This document shows, piece after piece, positions 43,543-52,446 of a stretch of DNA of 64,000 bases. The notes under the pieces are model-generated. The model ran no database searches. It worked only from the letters and a program-made list of their open reading frames with translations, and was not told the DNA's origin. Made by a program: the position numbers and the translations under genes. Within the stretch, counting starts at the first letter, position 1, and every line of letters starts with the position of its first letter. Origin of the DNA: Falsiroseomonas sp051860665 (GTDB taxonomy: Bacteria; Pseudomonadota; Alphaproteobacteria; Acetobacterales; Acetobacteraceae); assembly GCF_051860665.1 (NCBI RefSeq), contig NZ_JBHYDM010000003.1:297521-361520 (forward strand), in the 5' to 3' direction.

Positions 43543-44619
43543 TTAAGGGCGCCGTAGGGCTGCCACCTGGTCCAGCGGCAGGGCGCGACCCACCACGCGC
43601 CGCCCACCGAGCCGGCTCTCGACGGTGGTGGCGCAGCACAGCGCGTTCAGCACCGCCTCCTCGGTCGCTTCCGCCGCCGCGACGAAGAGCGGGGACATGC
43701 GGTCGTTCGGCCAGTCCTGCGCGGCGCCCTGCCCCGGGCTGCGCCGCACCGCCGCGTGGGTGGCGAAGGCCAGCGCGTAATCGCCCGAGCCATCCGAGAA
43801 GGCCGCGCCGGTGCGGGCGATGCCGCCCATGGCGCGGCGCGCCAGGCGCTGCAGGTTGCGGTCCGAGAGCGGCGCATCGGTGGCGACCACCACCATGACG
43901 GAGCCATCCGCATCCGCCTGTTCCGCCGCATGCTCCGCCAGGTAGTATTTTTTCAGCAGCCGCCCGACAGGCAGGCCGTCCATCACCAGGGCGCCGCCGT
44001 AATTCGCCTGGACCAGCACACCCACGGTCCAGCCGCCCAGCGCGGCGGGCAGAAGGCGGGAGGCGGTGCCGATGCCGCCCTTCCAGCCAAAGGCCATGGT
44101 GCCGGTGCCGGCGCCGACCGAGCCCTCCGCCACCGGCCCCTCCACGGCGGCGGCGAGCGCATCCAGCATGTGCTGGTGGGTGACGCCGCGGGCGCGAATA
44201 TCGTTGAGGCGCCCGTCATTGGTCTCGCCCACCACGGCATTGACGGAGCGCACTGCCCCGTTCCCCGGCTGCGCCAGGGTCCAGTCCACCAGCGCCTCCA
44301 CCGCCCGGCCGACGGCGAGCGTATTGGTCAGCAGGATGGGCGTCTCCAGCTCGCCCAGCTCCTGGACCTGGGTGACGCCGGCCATCTTGCCATAGCCGTT
44401 CATGGCGAAAAGGCCGGCGGGCACGCGCTCGGCATAGGGGTTGCCGGGATGCGGGAGAATGGCGGTGACGCCGGTCAGGGTGGCCTCGCCCTCGATCACC
44501 GTGACCTGGCCAATGCGGACACCGGCCACATCGGTGATGGCGTTCAGCGGGCCGGGGGCGAAGATGCCGGGGGCGAAGCCGAGGGTGCGGGCGCGGCGGG
44601 GGACGACGGGATCACTCAC
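43543..44619 (-). CDS. P1/S58 family peptidase (DmpA-like aminopeptidase)
   Basis: Self-cleaving N-terminal nucleophile peptidase of 358 residues. The likely cleavage and nucleophile residue is Ser240 in ADADGSVMVVVATDAPLSDR, the family hallmark. Other blocks are NAITDVAGVRIGQVTV, TNTLAVGRAVEALVDW and VGAGTGTMAFGWKGGIGTAS. The GTG start has an AAGAGG site; a longer in-frame start exists but is not conserved. Such enzymes remove N-terminal or beta-linked amino acids or open cyclic amides. It lies 52 bases upstream of the J-like gene on the same strand. Confidence 0.9.
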   Translation of the reverse strand: MSDPVVPRRARTLGFAPGIFAPGPLNAITDVAGVRIGQVTVIEGEATLTGVTAILPHPGNPYAERVPAGLFAMNGYGKMAGVTQVQELGELETPILLTNTLAVGRAVEALVDWTLAQPGNGAVRSVNAVVGETNDGRLNDIRARGVTHQHMLDALAAAVEGPVAEGSVGAGTGTMAFGWKGGIGTASRLLPAALGGWTVGVLVQANYGGALVMDGLPVGRLLKKYYLAEHAAEQADADGSVMVVVATDAPLSDRNLQRLARRAMGGIARTGAAFSDGSGDYALAFATHAAVRRSPGQGAAQDWPNDRMSPLFVAAAEATEEAVLNALCCATTVESRLGGRRVVGRALPLDQVAALRRP

Positions 44620-44831
44620 CAAGCCTCTTCTCCTCGCTGGAAAACAGTCCCCATAACCACTAGCTTGAAAGGATGACGACGCTCCGCCCCACCCAGGCCG
44701 CTGCCAAGCCGACCGGTTCCGCACCGGTGGCCGGGCCACGTCCGTCGCCCGTCAATCCGTATCAGGCTCGCCCGGAAGCACGTCCGGTCCAATTGGAACA
44801 GCTGACACGGTCGATCGGGCCAACGAACCCC

Positions 44832-45443
44832 CTACCGCTGCGACGATCCGAAGACACGAGCCGCTAGCTGCTGCACGATAATTGCGCCGGCCAGAACGGC
44901 TAGCCATGTCAGCAGGTTCGGCGTGGCCGCCGCGGCGAAGCTCGCGGCTGCCGTCAGCCCAGCCCAGGGCGCGGCCAGGGAGGCATACAGCGCGCGCGTC
45001 ACGCGCTGGCCGGCCTCGCGCGAGCGGGCGTCATTGATCTCGATAGCCTTGTTGAGCTCGAAGGCTATGAAGAGATAGGCCTGCTTCGATGCCACCTCAT
45101 GCATGCCCTGTTCGATAAGGGTCGCGGGCCGCAGAGCTGGTGCTGCGATATTGGTCACCCTGAGCGTCCAGGCGGCCAGATAGGCCGCCAGGATGAATGC
45201 TATTGCCATGGCCAGCAGCCCCGCCGCGCCCCATGCCGGCAGCCAGGCTTTGTCACCCATGGCCAGTGCCGCCGCGCCGAGACTGGCTCCGGCCAGCGAT
45301 AGCGACGCCTGAAGTACCGAGGTGGCCTTCGTGTCGATGGACTTGCTCGCGTCAATCTGCGCCGCGATCAAGGTCTGAGCCTGGCGCAGGATTTCCAGCG
45401 CCGAGGCTGCATCGATTTTCCGAAGGGCCTCCTCCCCGCTCAC
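44832..45443 (-). CDS. four-helix membrane protein coupled to alaS, unknown function
   Basis: Protein of 203 residues with two transmembrane pairs (about 44-62 and 70-95, then 150-175 and 178-196) separated by a soluble helical stretch (KQAYLFIAFELNKAIEIND). That 2+2 topology resembles SLATT-type and similar membrane effectors, but I cannot assign it to a family. The GTG start overlaps the alaS stop (GTGA) and there is no nearer ATG. Local composition is visibly less GC-rich than in the neighbours, which may mean recent acquisition. No nucleotide cyclase or other partner is adjacent. Confidence 0.65.
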   Translation of the reverse strand: MSGEEALRKIDAASALEILRQAQTLIAAQIDASKSIDTKATSVLQASLSLAGASLGAAALAMGDKAWLPAWGAAGLLAMAIAFILAAYLAAWTLRVTNIAAPALRPATLIEQGMHEVASKQAYLFIAFELNKAIEINDARSREAGQRVTRALYASLAAPWAGLTAAASFAAAATPNLLTWLAVLAGAIIVQQLAARVFGSSQR

Positions 45444-48088
45444 CCCCCGAGCGCCGCCCGCACCGCCGCCAGCGCCTCCGCCGCCTTCGCCGCATCCGGC
45501 CCGCCGGCCTGGGCCATGTCCGGCTTGCCGCCGCCGCCCTTGCCGCCGATGGCCGCCGAGGCCGCGCGCACCAGCGTCACCGCGTCCGTCTTGCCCTTGG
45601 CCGCCTCGCCGATGCCGACGAAGACGCTGGCCTTGCCCTCCGCCGTCGCCACCACCGCCACCACATCGGCGGTGCCGGAGGCGAGGATCGCCTCGACCAC
45701 GCCCTTCAAGTCCTTGGGCGGCATCTCGCCGAGTTCGCGCAGCGCCACGCGAAGGCCGGCGATCTGCTCGACCTCCGCCGCCGCCCCGCCGGTCGCCAGC
45801 TTCTTTCGCAGGTCCGAGACCTCGCGCTCCAGTTTCTTCCGGTCCTCCAGCAGGCTGCTGATGCGATCCGCCAGCTCGGCGGGGCGTGCCTTCAGCACGG
45901 CGGCCGCCTCGTTCAACTGCCGGTCGCGCTCCTCCAGCAGCTTCAGCGCGGCTTCGCCCGTCACCGCCTCGACGCGTCGGATGCCCGCGGCCACCGCGCC
46001 TTCGGAGACGATTCGAAAAAGGCCGATGTCGCCGGTGCGCTTCACATGCGTGCCACCGCAGAGCTCCAGCGAATAGACGCCCTGGCGCTCCACCGCCTGC
46101 GGGTCATGGCCCATGGAGACCACCCGGACCTCGTCGCCGTATTTCTCCCCGAACAGCGCCATGGCGCCGACCGCCACGGCCTGGTCCGGCGTCATCAGCC
46201 GGGTCACTACCTCGGCGTTCTCCCGGATGCGGGCATTCACCTCAGTCTCGACCCAGGCGAGGTCCTCATCCGTCATCGGCGTGGGCTGGGAGACGTCGAA
46301 GCGCAGCCGGTCCGGCGCGTTCAGCGAGCCCTTCTGGGCCACATGCGTGCCGAGCCGCCGGCGCAGCGCCTCATGCAGCAGGTGGGTGGCGGAATGGTGG
46401 GCGCGGATGGTGCCGCGGCGGGCGTGGTCGACCTCCGCCACCACCGGCAGGCCGAGCTTCGCCTCGCCATGCGCCACCACGCCGTAATGCACGAAGAGCT
46501 CGCCGAGCTTCTTCTGGGTGTCGCGCACCACGATCCGGCAGGCCTCGCCGGCCGAGATCAGCCCGGCATCGCCCACCTGGCCGCCGGATTCCGCATAGAA
46601 GGGCGTCTGGTTCAGCAGCACCGCCACCTCGGTGCCCGGGCCGGCGCTCTCCACCGGCTTGCCGTCCACCAGGATGGCGAGGATCGAACCCTCCGCGCTC
46701 TCGGTCGAATAGCCCAAGAATTCGGTGGCGCCGAGCTTCTCCTTCAGGTCGAACCACTGGGTTTCGGTGGCCGCCTCGCCGGAGCCCGCCCAGGCGGCGC
46801 GGGCGCGCTGCTTCTGCTCCGCCATGGCGGCGGCGAAGCCTTCCGTGTCCACGGACTTGCCCTCGCCGCGCAGCGCGTCCTGGGTCAGGTCGAGGGGGAA
46901 GCCATAGGTGTCGTAGAGCTTGAAGGCGACATCGCCGGGCAGCGTGCCCTTGTCCCCCAGCTTGCCCGACTCTTCCGCCAGCAGCCCGAGGCCGCGCTCC
47001 AGCAGCGACCGGAAGCGCGTCTCCTCCAGGCGGAGCGTCTCGATCACCAGGGCTTCGGCGCGGAGAATCTCGGGATAGGCGGCGCCCATCTGGCGGGTCA
47101 GGGCCGGCACCAGGCGGTGCAGCAGGGGCTCGCGCGCCCCCATCATATGGGCGTGGCGCATGGCGCGGCGCAGGATGCGGCGCAGCACGTAGCCACGGCC
47201 TTCATTCGAAGGCAGCACGCCGTCCGCCATCAGGAAGGTGCCGGCGCGGAGATGGTCGGCGACCACGCGGTGGCTGGTCTTCCACTGGCCATCCGGCTCC
47301 TGGCCCGTGGCCTCGGCACTTGCGAGGATCAGGGCGCGCAGCGTGTCCGTGTCGTAATTGTCGTGCTTGCCCTGCAAGATCGCCGCAAAGCGCTCCAGCC
47401 CCATGCCGGTGTCGATCGAGGGGCGCGGCAGCGGCACGCGGGTGCCGGGCGGGCCTTCCTCGAACTGCATGAAGACCAGGTTCCAGATCTCGATGAACCG
47501 GTCGCCATCCTCCTCCGGGCTGCCGGGCGGGCCGCCGGGGATATGGTCGCCATGGTCGTAGAAGATCTCGGAACAGGGGCCGCAGGGGCCGGTATCGCCC
47601 ATGCGCCAGAAATTGTCGGAGGTCGGGATGCGGATGATGCGGCTGTCCGGCAGGCCGGCCACCTTCTTCCAGTAGACCGGGGCTTCCTCGTCCTCGGAAT
47701 AGACGGTGACCAGCAGCTTGTCCTTCGGCAGGCCGAAATCGCGGGTCAGCAGGGTCCAGGCATGCTCGATCGCCTGTTCCTTGAAGTAGTCGCCGAAGCT
47801 GAAATTGCCCAGCATCTCGAAGAAGGTGTGGTGCCGGGCGGTATAGCCGACATTGTCGAGGTCGTTATGCTTGCCACCCGCCCGCACGCACTTCTGGGCG
47901 GTTGTCGCGCGCTGGTATCCGCGCTTTTCCTGGCCCGTGAAGACGTTCTTGAACTGGACCATGCCGCTGTTGGCGAACATCAGCGTCGGGTCGTTGCGCG
48001 GAACGAGGGGGGAGCTTTCCACCACCTCGTGCCCGTTCCGACGGAAATAGTCGAGGAAGGTGGCGCGGATGTCGTTGCTGCTGCTCAT
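45440..48088 (-). CDS. alaS: alanyl-tRNA synthetase
   Basis: Class II synthetase of 882 residues that charges tRNA-Ala and edits mischarged Ser and Gly. The N-terminus has the activation core (FLDYFRRNGHEVVESSPLVP, KCVRAGGKHNDLDNVGYTAR). The editing domain carries HHSATHLLHEALRR and the Cys/His zinc site ELCGGTHVKRTGDIG. The C-terminal oligomerisation domain is complete and Ala/Gly-rich (KGGGGKPDMAQAGG). Full length for the family. A terminator hairpin separates it from the upstream PepSY-like gene. Confidence 0.97.
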   Translation of the reverse strand: MSSSNDIRATFLDYFRRNGHEVVESSPLVPRNDPTLMFANSGMVQFKNVFTGQEKRGYQRATTAQKCVRAGGKHNDLDNVGYTARHHTFFEMLGNFSFGDYFKEQAIEHAWTLLTRDFGLPKDKLLVTVYSEDEEAPVYWKKVAGLPDSRIIRIPTSDNFWRMGDTGPCGPCSEIFYDHGDHIPGGPPGSPEEDGDRFIEIWNLVFMQFEEGPPGTRVPLPRPSIDTGMGLERFAAILQGKHDNYDTDTLRALILASAEATGQEPDGQWKTSHRVVADHLRAGTFLMADGVLPSNEGRGYVLRRILRRAMRHAHMMGAREPLLHRLVPALTRQMGAAYPEILRAEALVIETLRLEETRFRSLLERGLGLLAEESGKLGDKGTLPGDVAFKLYDTYGFPLDLTQDALRGEGKSVDTEGFAAAMAEQKQRARAAWAGSGEAATETQWFDLKEKLGATEFLGYSTESAEGSILAILVDGKPVESAGPGTEVAVLLNQTPFYAESGGQVGDAGLISAGEACRIVVRDTQKKLGELFVHYGVVAHGEAKLGLPVVAEVDHARRGTIRAHHSATHLLHEALRRRLGTHVAQKGSLNAPDRLRFDVSQPTPMTDEDLAWVETEVNARIRENAEVVTRLMTPDQAVAVGAMALFGEKYGDEVRVVSMGHDPQAVERQGVYSLELCGGTHVKRTGDIGLFRIVSEGAVAAGIRRVEAVTGEAALKLLEERDRQLNEAAAVLKARPAELADRISSLLEDRKKLEREVSDLRKKLATGGAAAEVEQIAGLRVALRELGEMPPKDLKGVVEAILASGTADVVAVVATAEGKASVFVGIGEAAKGKTDAVTLVRAASAAIGGKGGGGKPDMAQAGGPDAAKAAEALAAVRAALGG

Positions 48089-48147
48089 GGTCTCGGCATG
48101 TCTCGCAAGGGGCCGCGATCGTTAGAGCAGAATAGGACAAACCGGAA

Positions 48148-48173
48148 GCGGGGCGCGCGGATGAGCGCCCCGC
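48148..48173 (-). terminator. terminator between the PepSY-like gene and alaS
   Basis: A perfect 9-bp stem (48148-48156 with 48165-48173, GCGGGGCGC against GCGCCCCGC) with an 8-nt loop. On minus it is followed by TTCCGGTTTGTCC, a moderately T-rich stretch. It lies ten bases beyond the stop of the small gene. Confidence 0.65.
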
Positions 48174-48182
48174 GGGGTCGCT

Positions 48183-48458
48183 TCAGTCGCGATCCGTGCG
48201 GATCACCCGGCCATCGGCCGGGTCGATATCCACCTGGATGCGGCGGTTCTGGGCATCGCGCCCCTCGACCTCCCACTTCCCATCGTCGCATTCCGCCTGG
48301 TCGACGCGGGCGATGCCCGCGCCGCGCGCCAGTTCGATGGCGCGGCTGATATCGACCTGCCCGGCGCAGCGCCCGGCCGGGACCTGCGCCGGAGCCTGGG
48401 CGAAGGACGGGGTGGCGAACAGAAGGGCAGCGGCAGTGATACCGGCAAGACGAAGCAT
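48183..48458 (-). CDS. small secreted PepSY-like protein
   Basis: Exported protein of 91 residues. A signal peptide (MLRLAGITAAALLFATPSFA) leads a PepSY-like domain whose end, DAQNRRIQVDIDPADGRVIR, is typical. Two Cys residues (GRCAG and AECDD) could form a disulfide. PepSY domains are thought to inhibit or modulate peptidases outside the cytoplasm. The ATG has a GGAGG site. It lies 60 bp downstream of recA; a GGAAC-N15-CGTT element upstream is one base short of the EcfG spacing. Confidence 0.75.
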   Translation of the reverse strand: MLRLAGITAAALLFATPSFAQAPAQVPAGRCAGQVDISRAIELARGAGIARVDQAECDDGKWEVEGRDAQNRRIQVDIDPADGRVIRTDRD

Positions 48459-48518
48459 GGGGCCTCCAGGTTGGATTACGGTTCCGTCATCCAACGCTGG
48501 AGCTGGTAAAGGTTCCCT

Positions 48519-49550
48519 CTACTCCGCCGCCGCTTCCTCCCCCTCCCCGGCCAGCATGGCGCTGGCCAGGCCACTGGCCTGGTCGCGGATGCGCTTCTCC
48601 ACGCTCTCCGCCATGGCCGGGTTGTCGCGCAGGAACTGCTTGGCATTCTCCCGCCCCTGGCCGATGCGCTGGCTGTCGCAGCTGAACCAGGCGCCGGACT
48701 TCTCGATGATCCCGGCCTTCACGCCGAGGTCGATCAGCTCGCCGACCTTGGAGATGCCTTCGCCATACATGATGTCGAATTCGATCTGCCGGAAAGGCGG
48801 CGCCATCTTGTTCTTCACCACCTTCACCCGGGTCTGGTTGCCCGTGGTGGTGTCGCGGTCCTTGATGGCGCCGATCCGGCGGATCTCCATGCGGATGGAG
48901 GCATAGAACTTCAGCGCATTGCCGCCCGTGGTGGTCTCCGGATTGCCGAACATCACGCCGATCTTCAGGCGGATCTGGTTCAGGAAGACCAGCAGGGTAT
49001 TGGAGCGGGAGACGCTGCCCGTCAGCTTGCGCAGCGCCTGGGACATCAGCCGGGCATGCAGGCCGACATGGCTGTCGCCCATCTCGCCTTCCAGCTCGGC
49101 GCGGGGGACCAGCGCGGCGACGCTGTCCACCACCAGCACGTCGATGGCGCCCGATCGCACCAGCGTGTCGCAGATCTCGAGCGCCTGTTCGCCCGCATCC
49201 GGCTGGCTGATCAGCAGGTTCTCGACATCCACGCCCAGCTTCTTGGCATAGCCGGGGTCGAGGGCATGTTCCGCGTCGATGAAGGCGCAGGTGCCGCCCT
49301 TCTTCTGCGCCTCCGCGATCATATGCAAGGCGAGCGTGGTCTTGCCCGAGCTTTCCGGCCCGTAGATCTCGATGATCCGCCCCTTCGGCACGCCGCCGAT
49401 GCCGAGCGCCAGGTCGAGGCCCAGCGAGCCGGTGGAAATCACCTCCACCTCATCCGTCGCGGCCTTGTTGCCCATCCGCATGATCGAGCCCTTGCCGAAG
49501 GCGCGTTCGATCTGGCTCAGCGCGGCATCCAGAGCCTTGGTCTTGTCCAT
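48519..49550 (-). CDS. recA: recombinase A
   Basis: DNA strand-exchange and LexA-coprotease protein of 343 residues. Walker A is GPESSGKTTLALH, followed by DAEHALDPGYAKKLGVD and the loop region VVDSVAALVPRAELEGEMGD; RSNTLLVFLNQIRLKIGVMF is diagnostic. The ATG at 49550 has a GGAGAG site. In the upstream 175 bp I find no GTTC-N7-GTTC or GAAC-N7-GAAC LexA box, so SOS control is not evident from sequence. Confidence 0.98.
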   Translation of the reverse strand: MDKTKALDAALSQIERAFGKGSIMRMGNKAATDEVEVISTGSLGLDLALGIGGVPKGRIIEIYGPESSGKTTLALHMIAEAQKKGGTCAFIDAEHALDPGYAKKLGVDVENLLISQPDAGEQALEICDTLVRSGAIDVLVVDSVAALVPRAELEGEMGDSHVGLHARLMSQALRKLTGSVSRSNTLLVFLNQIRLKIGVMFGNPETTTGGNALKFYASIRMEIRRIGAIKDRDTTTGNQTRVKVVKNKMAPPFRQIEFDIMYGEGISKVGELIDLGVKAGIIEKSGAWFSCDSQRIGQGRENAKQFLRDNPAMAESVEKRIRDQASGLASAMLAGEGEEAAAE

Positions 49551-49592
49551 CCGGCTCGCTCTCCCGAAATCCGATCTCAACCTATGGGTGAA

Positions 49593-49622
49593 ATTGAGGC
49601 AGGTGTTCCACCCACCGGTCAA
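49593..49622 (-). promoter_or_regulatory. candidate recA promoter
   Basis: On minus, TTGACC (49622-49617), 18 bases, CTCAAT (49598-49593). The -35 matches five of six bases but the -10 only three. It is the best sigma70-like pair seen in the cckA-recA gap. Confidence 0.3.
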
Positions 49623-49725
49623 TCCCCTGGCCGGAAAAACCTTCCGGTGTGCCCAGCCGGCACCCCGAGGCCTCTCCGCCTGCTGAGCCGAATATCGCGC
49701 GGAACCGCGATTCCGACAAGAACAT

Positions 49726-51297
49726 TTAGGAAACTTTTACCGCCCCCTTCGGCAGGATGGCGCGCAATTCGGCCACCAGGGAGCCCAGGCTATAGGGCTT
49801 GGCCAGAAGCCGGATGCGTTCCGCCGCCAGGTCGCGCCCCAGTGCCGCCTCCGCATAGCCGGAGACCAGCAGCACTGGAAGATCCGGCCATTTGCCGCGC
49901 AGCCGCCCGGCGAGTTCCAACCCATCCATCCCCGGCATGACCACGTCGGAGACCAGGGCGAGCGGCGAAGGGGCCCCGCGCTCCAGCAGTTCCAGCGCAT
50001 CCTCCGCGCAGCTGGCGCTCATCACCTCGAAGCCGGCGCGGCGCAGCGCGCGTTCGGCCAGGCGCAACAGCGGCATCTCGTCCTCCACCAGCAGGACGGG
50101 GGCGCTGCCATAGTTGGCGGCCGGCACCACGGGCACCGGCTGCGCCAGGCTCGGCACGGTGACCATGGCGGTCGGCACCGGCGGATCGGCCGGGCCCTCA
50201 TGCCGCGGCAGCCAGATGCGGAAGCGCGTTCCCTCCCCGCGCTTGCTGTCGACGGAGATGAAGCCACCGGACTGGCGGACGATGCCATGCACGGTGGACA
50301 GGCCGAGCCCGGTGCCGCCCTGGTCGCGCCGGGTGGTGAAGAAGGGATCGAAGATACGCGGCAGCACCTCCGGCGGAATGCCGGCGCCACTGTCCGAAAC
50401 CTCCAGCAGCGCGTAGCGGCCGGCGGGCAGCGTCTCATTGCCCAGCGGCTCGGGCCGCAGCACCACGGCATGCCCGGTGCCGATCCGCATGGCGCCACCC
50501 TCGGGCATGGCGTCCCGCGCATTCAGCGCCAGGTTCATGATGACCTGGTCGAGCTGCGTCGGGTCGATCCGCACCCGCCGGGCCGGCTCCTCCAGCGTCA
50601 GCGCCAGCTTCACCCGGCTGCCGAGCAGCCGTTTCAGCAGCTCGCCCATGGAGGCCACGGCCTCGTTCAGGTCCACCACCCGCGGCCGCAGCGCCTGTTG
50701 CCGGGCGAAGGCGAGCAATTGGCGCACCAGCGCGGCGCCGCGCCCGGCACTCTCCATCACCTGCCGCAGCTCCGGCGCCGCAGGCCCTTCCGGCGCCCGG
50801 GCGAGGGCGGATTCCGCGCTGCCGGCGATGGCAGTCAGCAGGTTGTTGAAGTCATGCGCGATGCCGCCGGCCAGGGCGCCCACCGCCTGCAGCCGGGCCG
50901 CCGCCGCTGCCTGCTCCGGCGGCCGGGTCGTCAGCTTGGCCAGGCGCAGCACCGAAAGCCGGTCCGGCGTCGGCAGTGGCCGGCGCTCCGCCTCCAGCTT
51001 CGGCGCGCCGTCGCTGGCCATGGTGACCACCAGCTTCTGCCCGCCGGCCAGTGCCGCCAAGGTTTCCTCCCGCCCCTCCCGCGCCAGCAGCTGGCCGAAG
51101 GGCATATCCTCCCGCGGCGGCAGCATCGGGCCGCAAAGGCCTGCGAAGTCGCTGTTCCAGGCGGTCAGCCGATCCTCTGAATCGAGCAGGGCCATGCCCG
51201 TCCCCGCCGCCTCCAGCACCGCGCGCAGCACCGGGTCCGGGCTGGGCCGAAGCGCCCGGCGCAGCAGCGCCTGCAATCGACTTCGCGATTCGGTCAT
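49726..51297 (-). CDS. cckA: CckA-type hybrid histidine kinase lacking membrane segments
   Basis: Hybrid kinase of 523 residues. A PAS-like domain (about 25-110) is followed by the phospho-acceptor His148 in GGIAHDFNNLL, the ATPase with NLALNARDAM and GTGLGLSTVHGIV, and a C-terminal receiver with the Asp in LVSDVVMPGMDG and the Lys in LLAKPYS. This order and the place beside recA and alaS match CckA, the cell-cycle kinase upstream of CtrA. Unlike classical CckA there is no N-terminal transmembrane pair, so this form appears cytosolic. The ATG has a GAGGAGA site. Confidence 0.82.
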   Translation of the reverse strand: MTESRSRLQALLRRALRPSPDPVLRAVLEAAGTGMALLDSEDRLTAWNSDFAGLCGPMLPPREDMPFGQLLAREGREETLAALAGGQKLVVTMASDGAPKLEAERRPLPTPDRLSVLRLAKLTTRPPEQAAAAARLQAVGALAGGIAHDFNNLLTAIAGSAESALARAPEGPAAPELRQVMESAGRGAALVRQLLAFARQQALRPRVVDLNEAVASMGELLKRLLGSRVKLALTLEEPARRVRIDPTQLDQVIMNLALNARDAMPEGGAMRIGTGHAVVLRPEPLGNETLPAGRYALLEVSDSGAGIPPEVLPRIFDPFFTTRRDQGGTGLGLSTVHGIVRQSGGFISVDSKRGEGTRFRIWLPRHEGPADPPVPTAMVTVPSLAQPVPVVPAANYGSAPVLLVEDEMPLLRLAERALRRAGFEVMSASCAEDALELLERGAPSPLALVSDVVMPGMDGLELAGRLRGKWPDLPVLLVSGYAEAALGRDLAAERIRLLAKPYSLGSLVAELRAILPKGAVKVS

Positions 51298-51378
51298 GCC
51301 GTTCTCCTCGGCCCCGGGCCGCCGGGGCAGCGGATCCCTGGCACCCACGCACTCCACGCGAGCAAGCCTATACCAATA

Positions 51379-52443
51379 TCAACCTGGACGGGAAAATAAG
51401 CCACGTTGTCTCCAGACGTAAGCGATGATTTCGGCGACCGCCTGGTAGTGCTCGGGCGGGATCTCGGCATCGACCTCGAGCCGCCACAGGGCGCGGGCCA
51501 GCGGCGGATTGGCCACCAGCGGCACGCCATGGGCCTGCGCCACCTCCCGGATGCGGGCGGCCATGGCGTCCACGCCCTTGGCCACCACCTTCGGCGCGCC
51601 GCCATCGCCGCCATAGGACAGGGCGACGGCGTAATGGGTGGGGTTGGTCACCACGACATCGGCGCGCGGCACGGCAGACATCATCCGCCGCCGGCCCTGC
51701 GCCTGGCGCATCTGCCTGCGGCGCGCCTTCATATGGGGGTCGCCCTCGGAGTCCTTCGCCTCCTCCCGCAGCTCCTGCTTGCTCATCCGCAGGCGGCTGA
51801 AGTGGCGGTAGCGCACCCACATCACATCGAGCCCGGCAATGCCCGCGAAGGCGACCAGCGCCGCCAGCATCAGATGCAGCGCCGCCGCGCCGGCGGTGGC
51901 CGGCAGGCCGCCCGGCGCCTGGTGCAGCGCCGCCTGGATCTCGTGCAGGTCGCCCAGCGCATACCACAGCGCCGCCCCCACCAGCGCGAGCTTCAGCAGG
52001 TTGCGCAGCAGCTCCATGGCGGATTCCGGGGAGACCAGCCGCTTCACCCCGGCCAGCGGGCTGATCTTGTCGAGCCGCGGCGCCATGTTCTTGGCCGTCA
52101 CCAGCCCGCCGGTCTGCAGCAGGGTGGCCGCCACCGCGCCCAGGGCCGCCGCGGCCGCCACCGGCAGCACCGCCATCAGGCCGAGCCCGGACAGCCGCAG
52201 CACCGCATCCGTCATCTCCAGCGCATGGCCGCGCTCCAGCGTGGCGCGCATGGCGCGCAGCATCTCGATGCCGGTGACCGGCAGGGCCAGCATGGCCGCC
52301 AGCGTGCCGCCGGCCAGCGCCGCCCAGCCCACCGCCTCGCGCGACATGGCGACCTGGCCATCCTCCCGCGCCTTTTCGATCCGCCGCGGTGTGGCGGCCT
52401 CTGTCCGATCGGCGGCATCGCCCCCCTCGCCGCCTTCCGCCAT
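51379..52443 (-). CDS. flhB: flagellar export apparatus protein FlhB
   Basis: Export-gate and substrate-switch protein of 354 residues. Four membrane segments lie between about residues 35 and 210. The cytoplasmic domain has the self-cleavage motif N267-P-T-H270 in ADVVVTNPTHYAVAL. The N-terminus has the usual RTEAATPRRIEKAREDGQV. It is the last gene of the flgB-flgC-fliE-fliQ-fliR-flhB run, three bases after fliR, and is followed by cckA. Confidence 0.96.
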   Translation of the reverse strand: MAEGGEGGDAADRTEAATPRRIEKAREDGQVAMSREAVGWAALAGGTLAAMLALPVTGIEMLRAMRATLERGHALEMTDAVLRLSGLGLMAVLPVAAAAALGAVAATLLQTGGLVTAKNMAPRLDKISPLAGVKRLVSPESAMELLRNLLKLALVGAALWYALGDLHEIQAALHQAPGGLPATAGAAALHLMLAALVAFAGIAGLDVMWVRYRHFSRLRMSKQELREEAKDSEGDPHMKARRRQMRQAQGRRRMMSAVPRADVVVTNPTHYAVALSYGGDGGAPKVVAKGVDAMAARIREVAQAHGVPLVANPPLARALWRLEVDAEIPPEHYQAVAEIIAYVWRQRGLFSRPG

Positions 52444-52446
52444 GCC

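Noticed and set aside
44673..44867. 64-codon plus-strand ORF between the P1 peptidase and the four-helix membrane protein
   Set aside because: Its purine-rich ribosome-like sequence abuts the ATG with no spacing, the product is Pro/Arg-rich with no fold, and its end overlaps a better-supported gene. The 212-bp gap otherwise shows nothing I can name.
49551..49725. LexA/SOS box upstream of recA
   Set aside because: I looked for GTTC-N7-GTTC and GAAC-N7-GAAC on both strands. The nearest, around GTTCCACCCACCGGTC and GGAACACCTGCC, do not match, so no operator is claimed.
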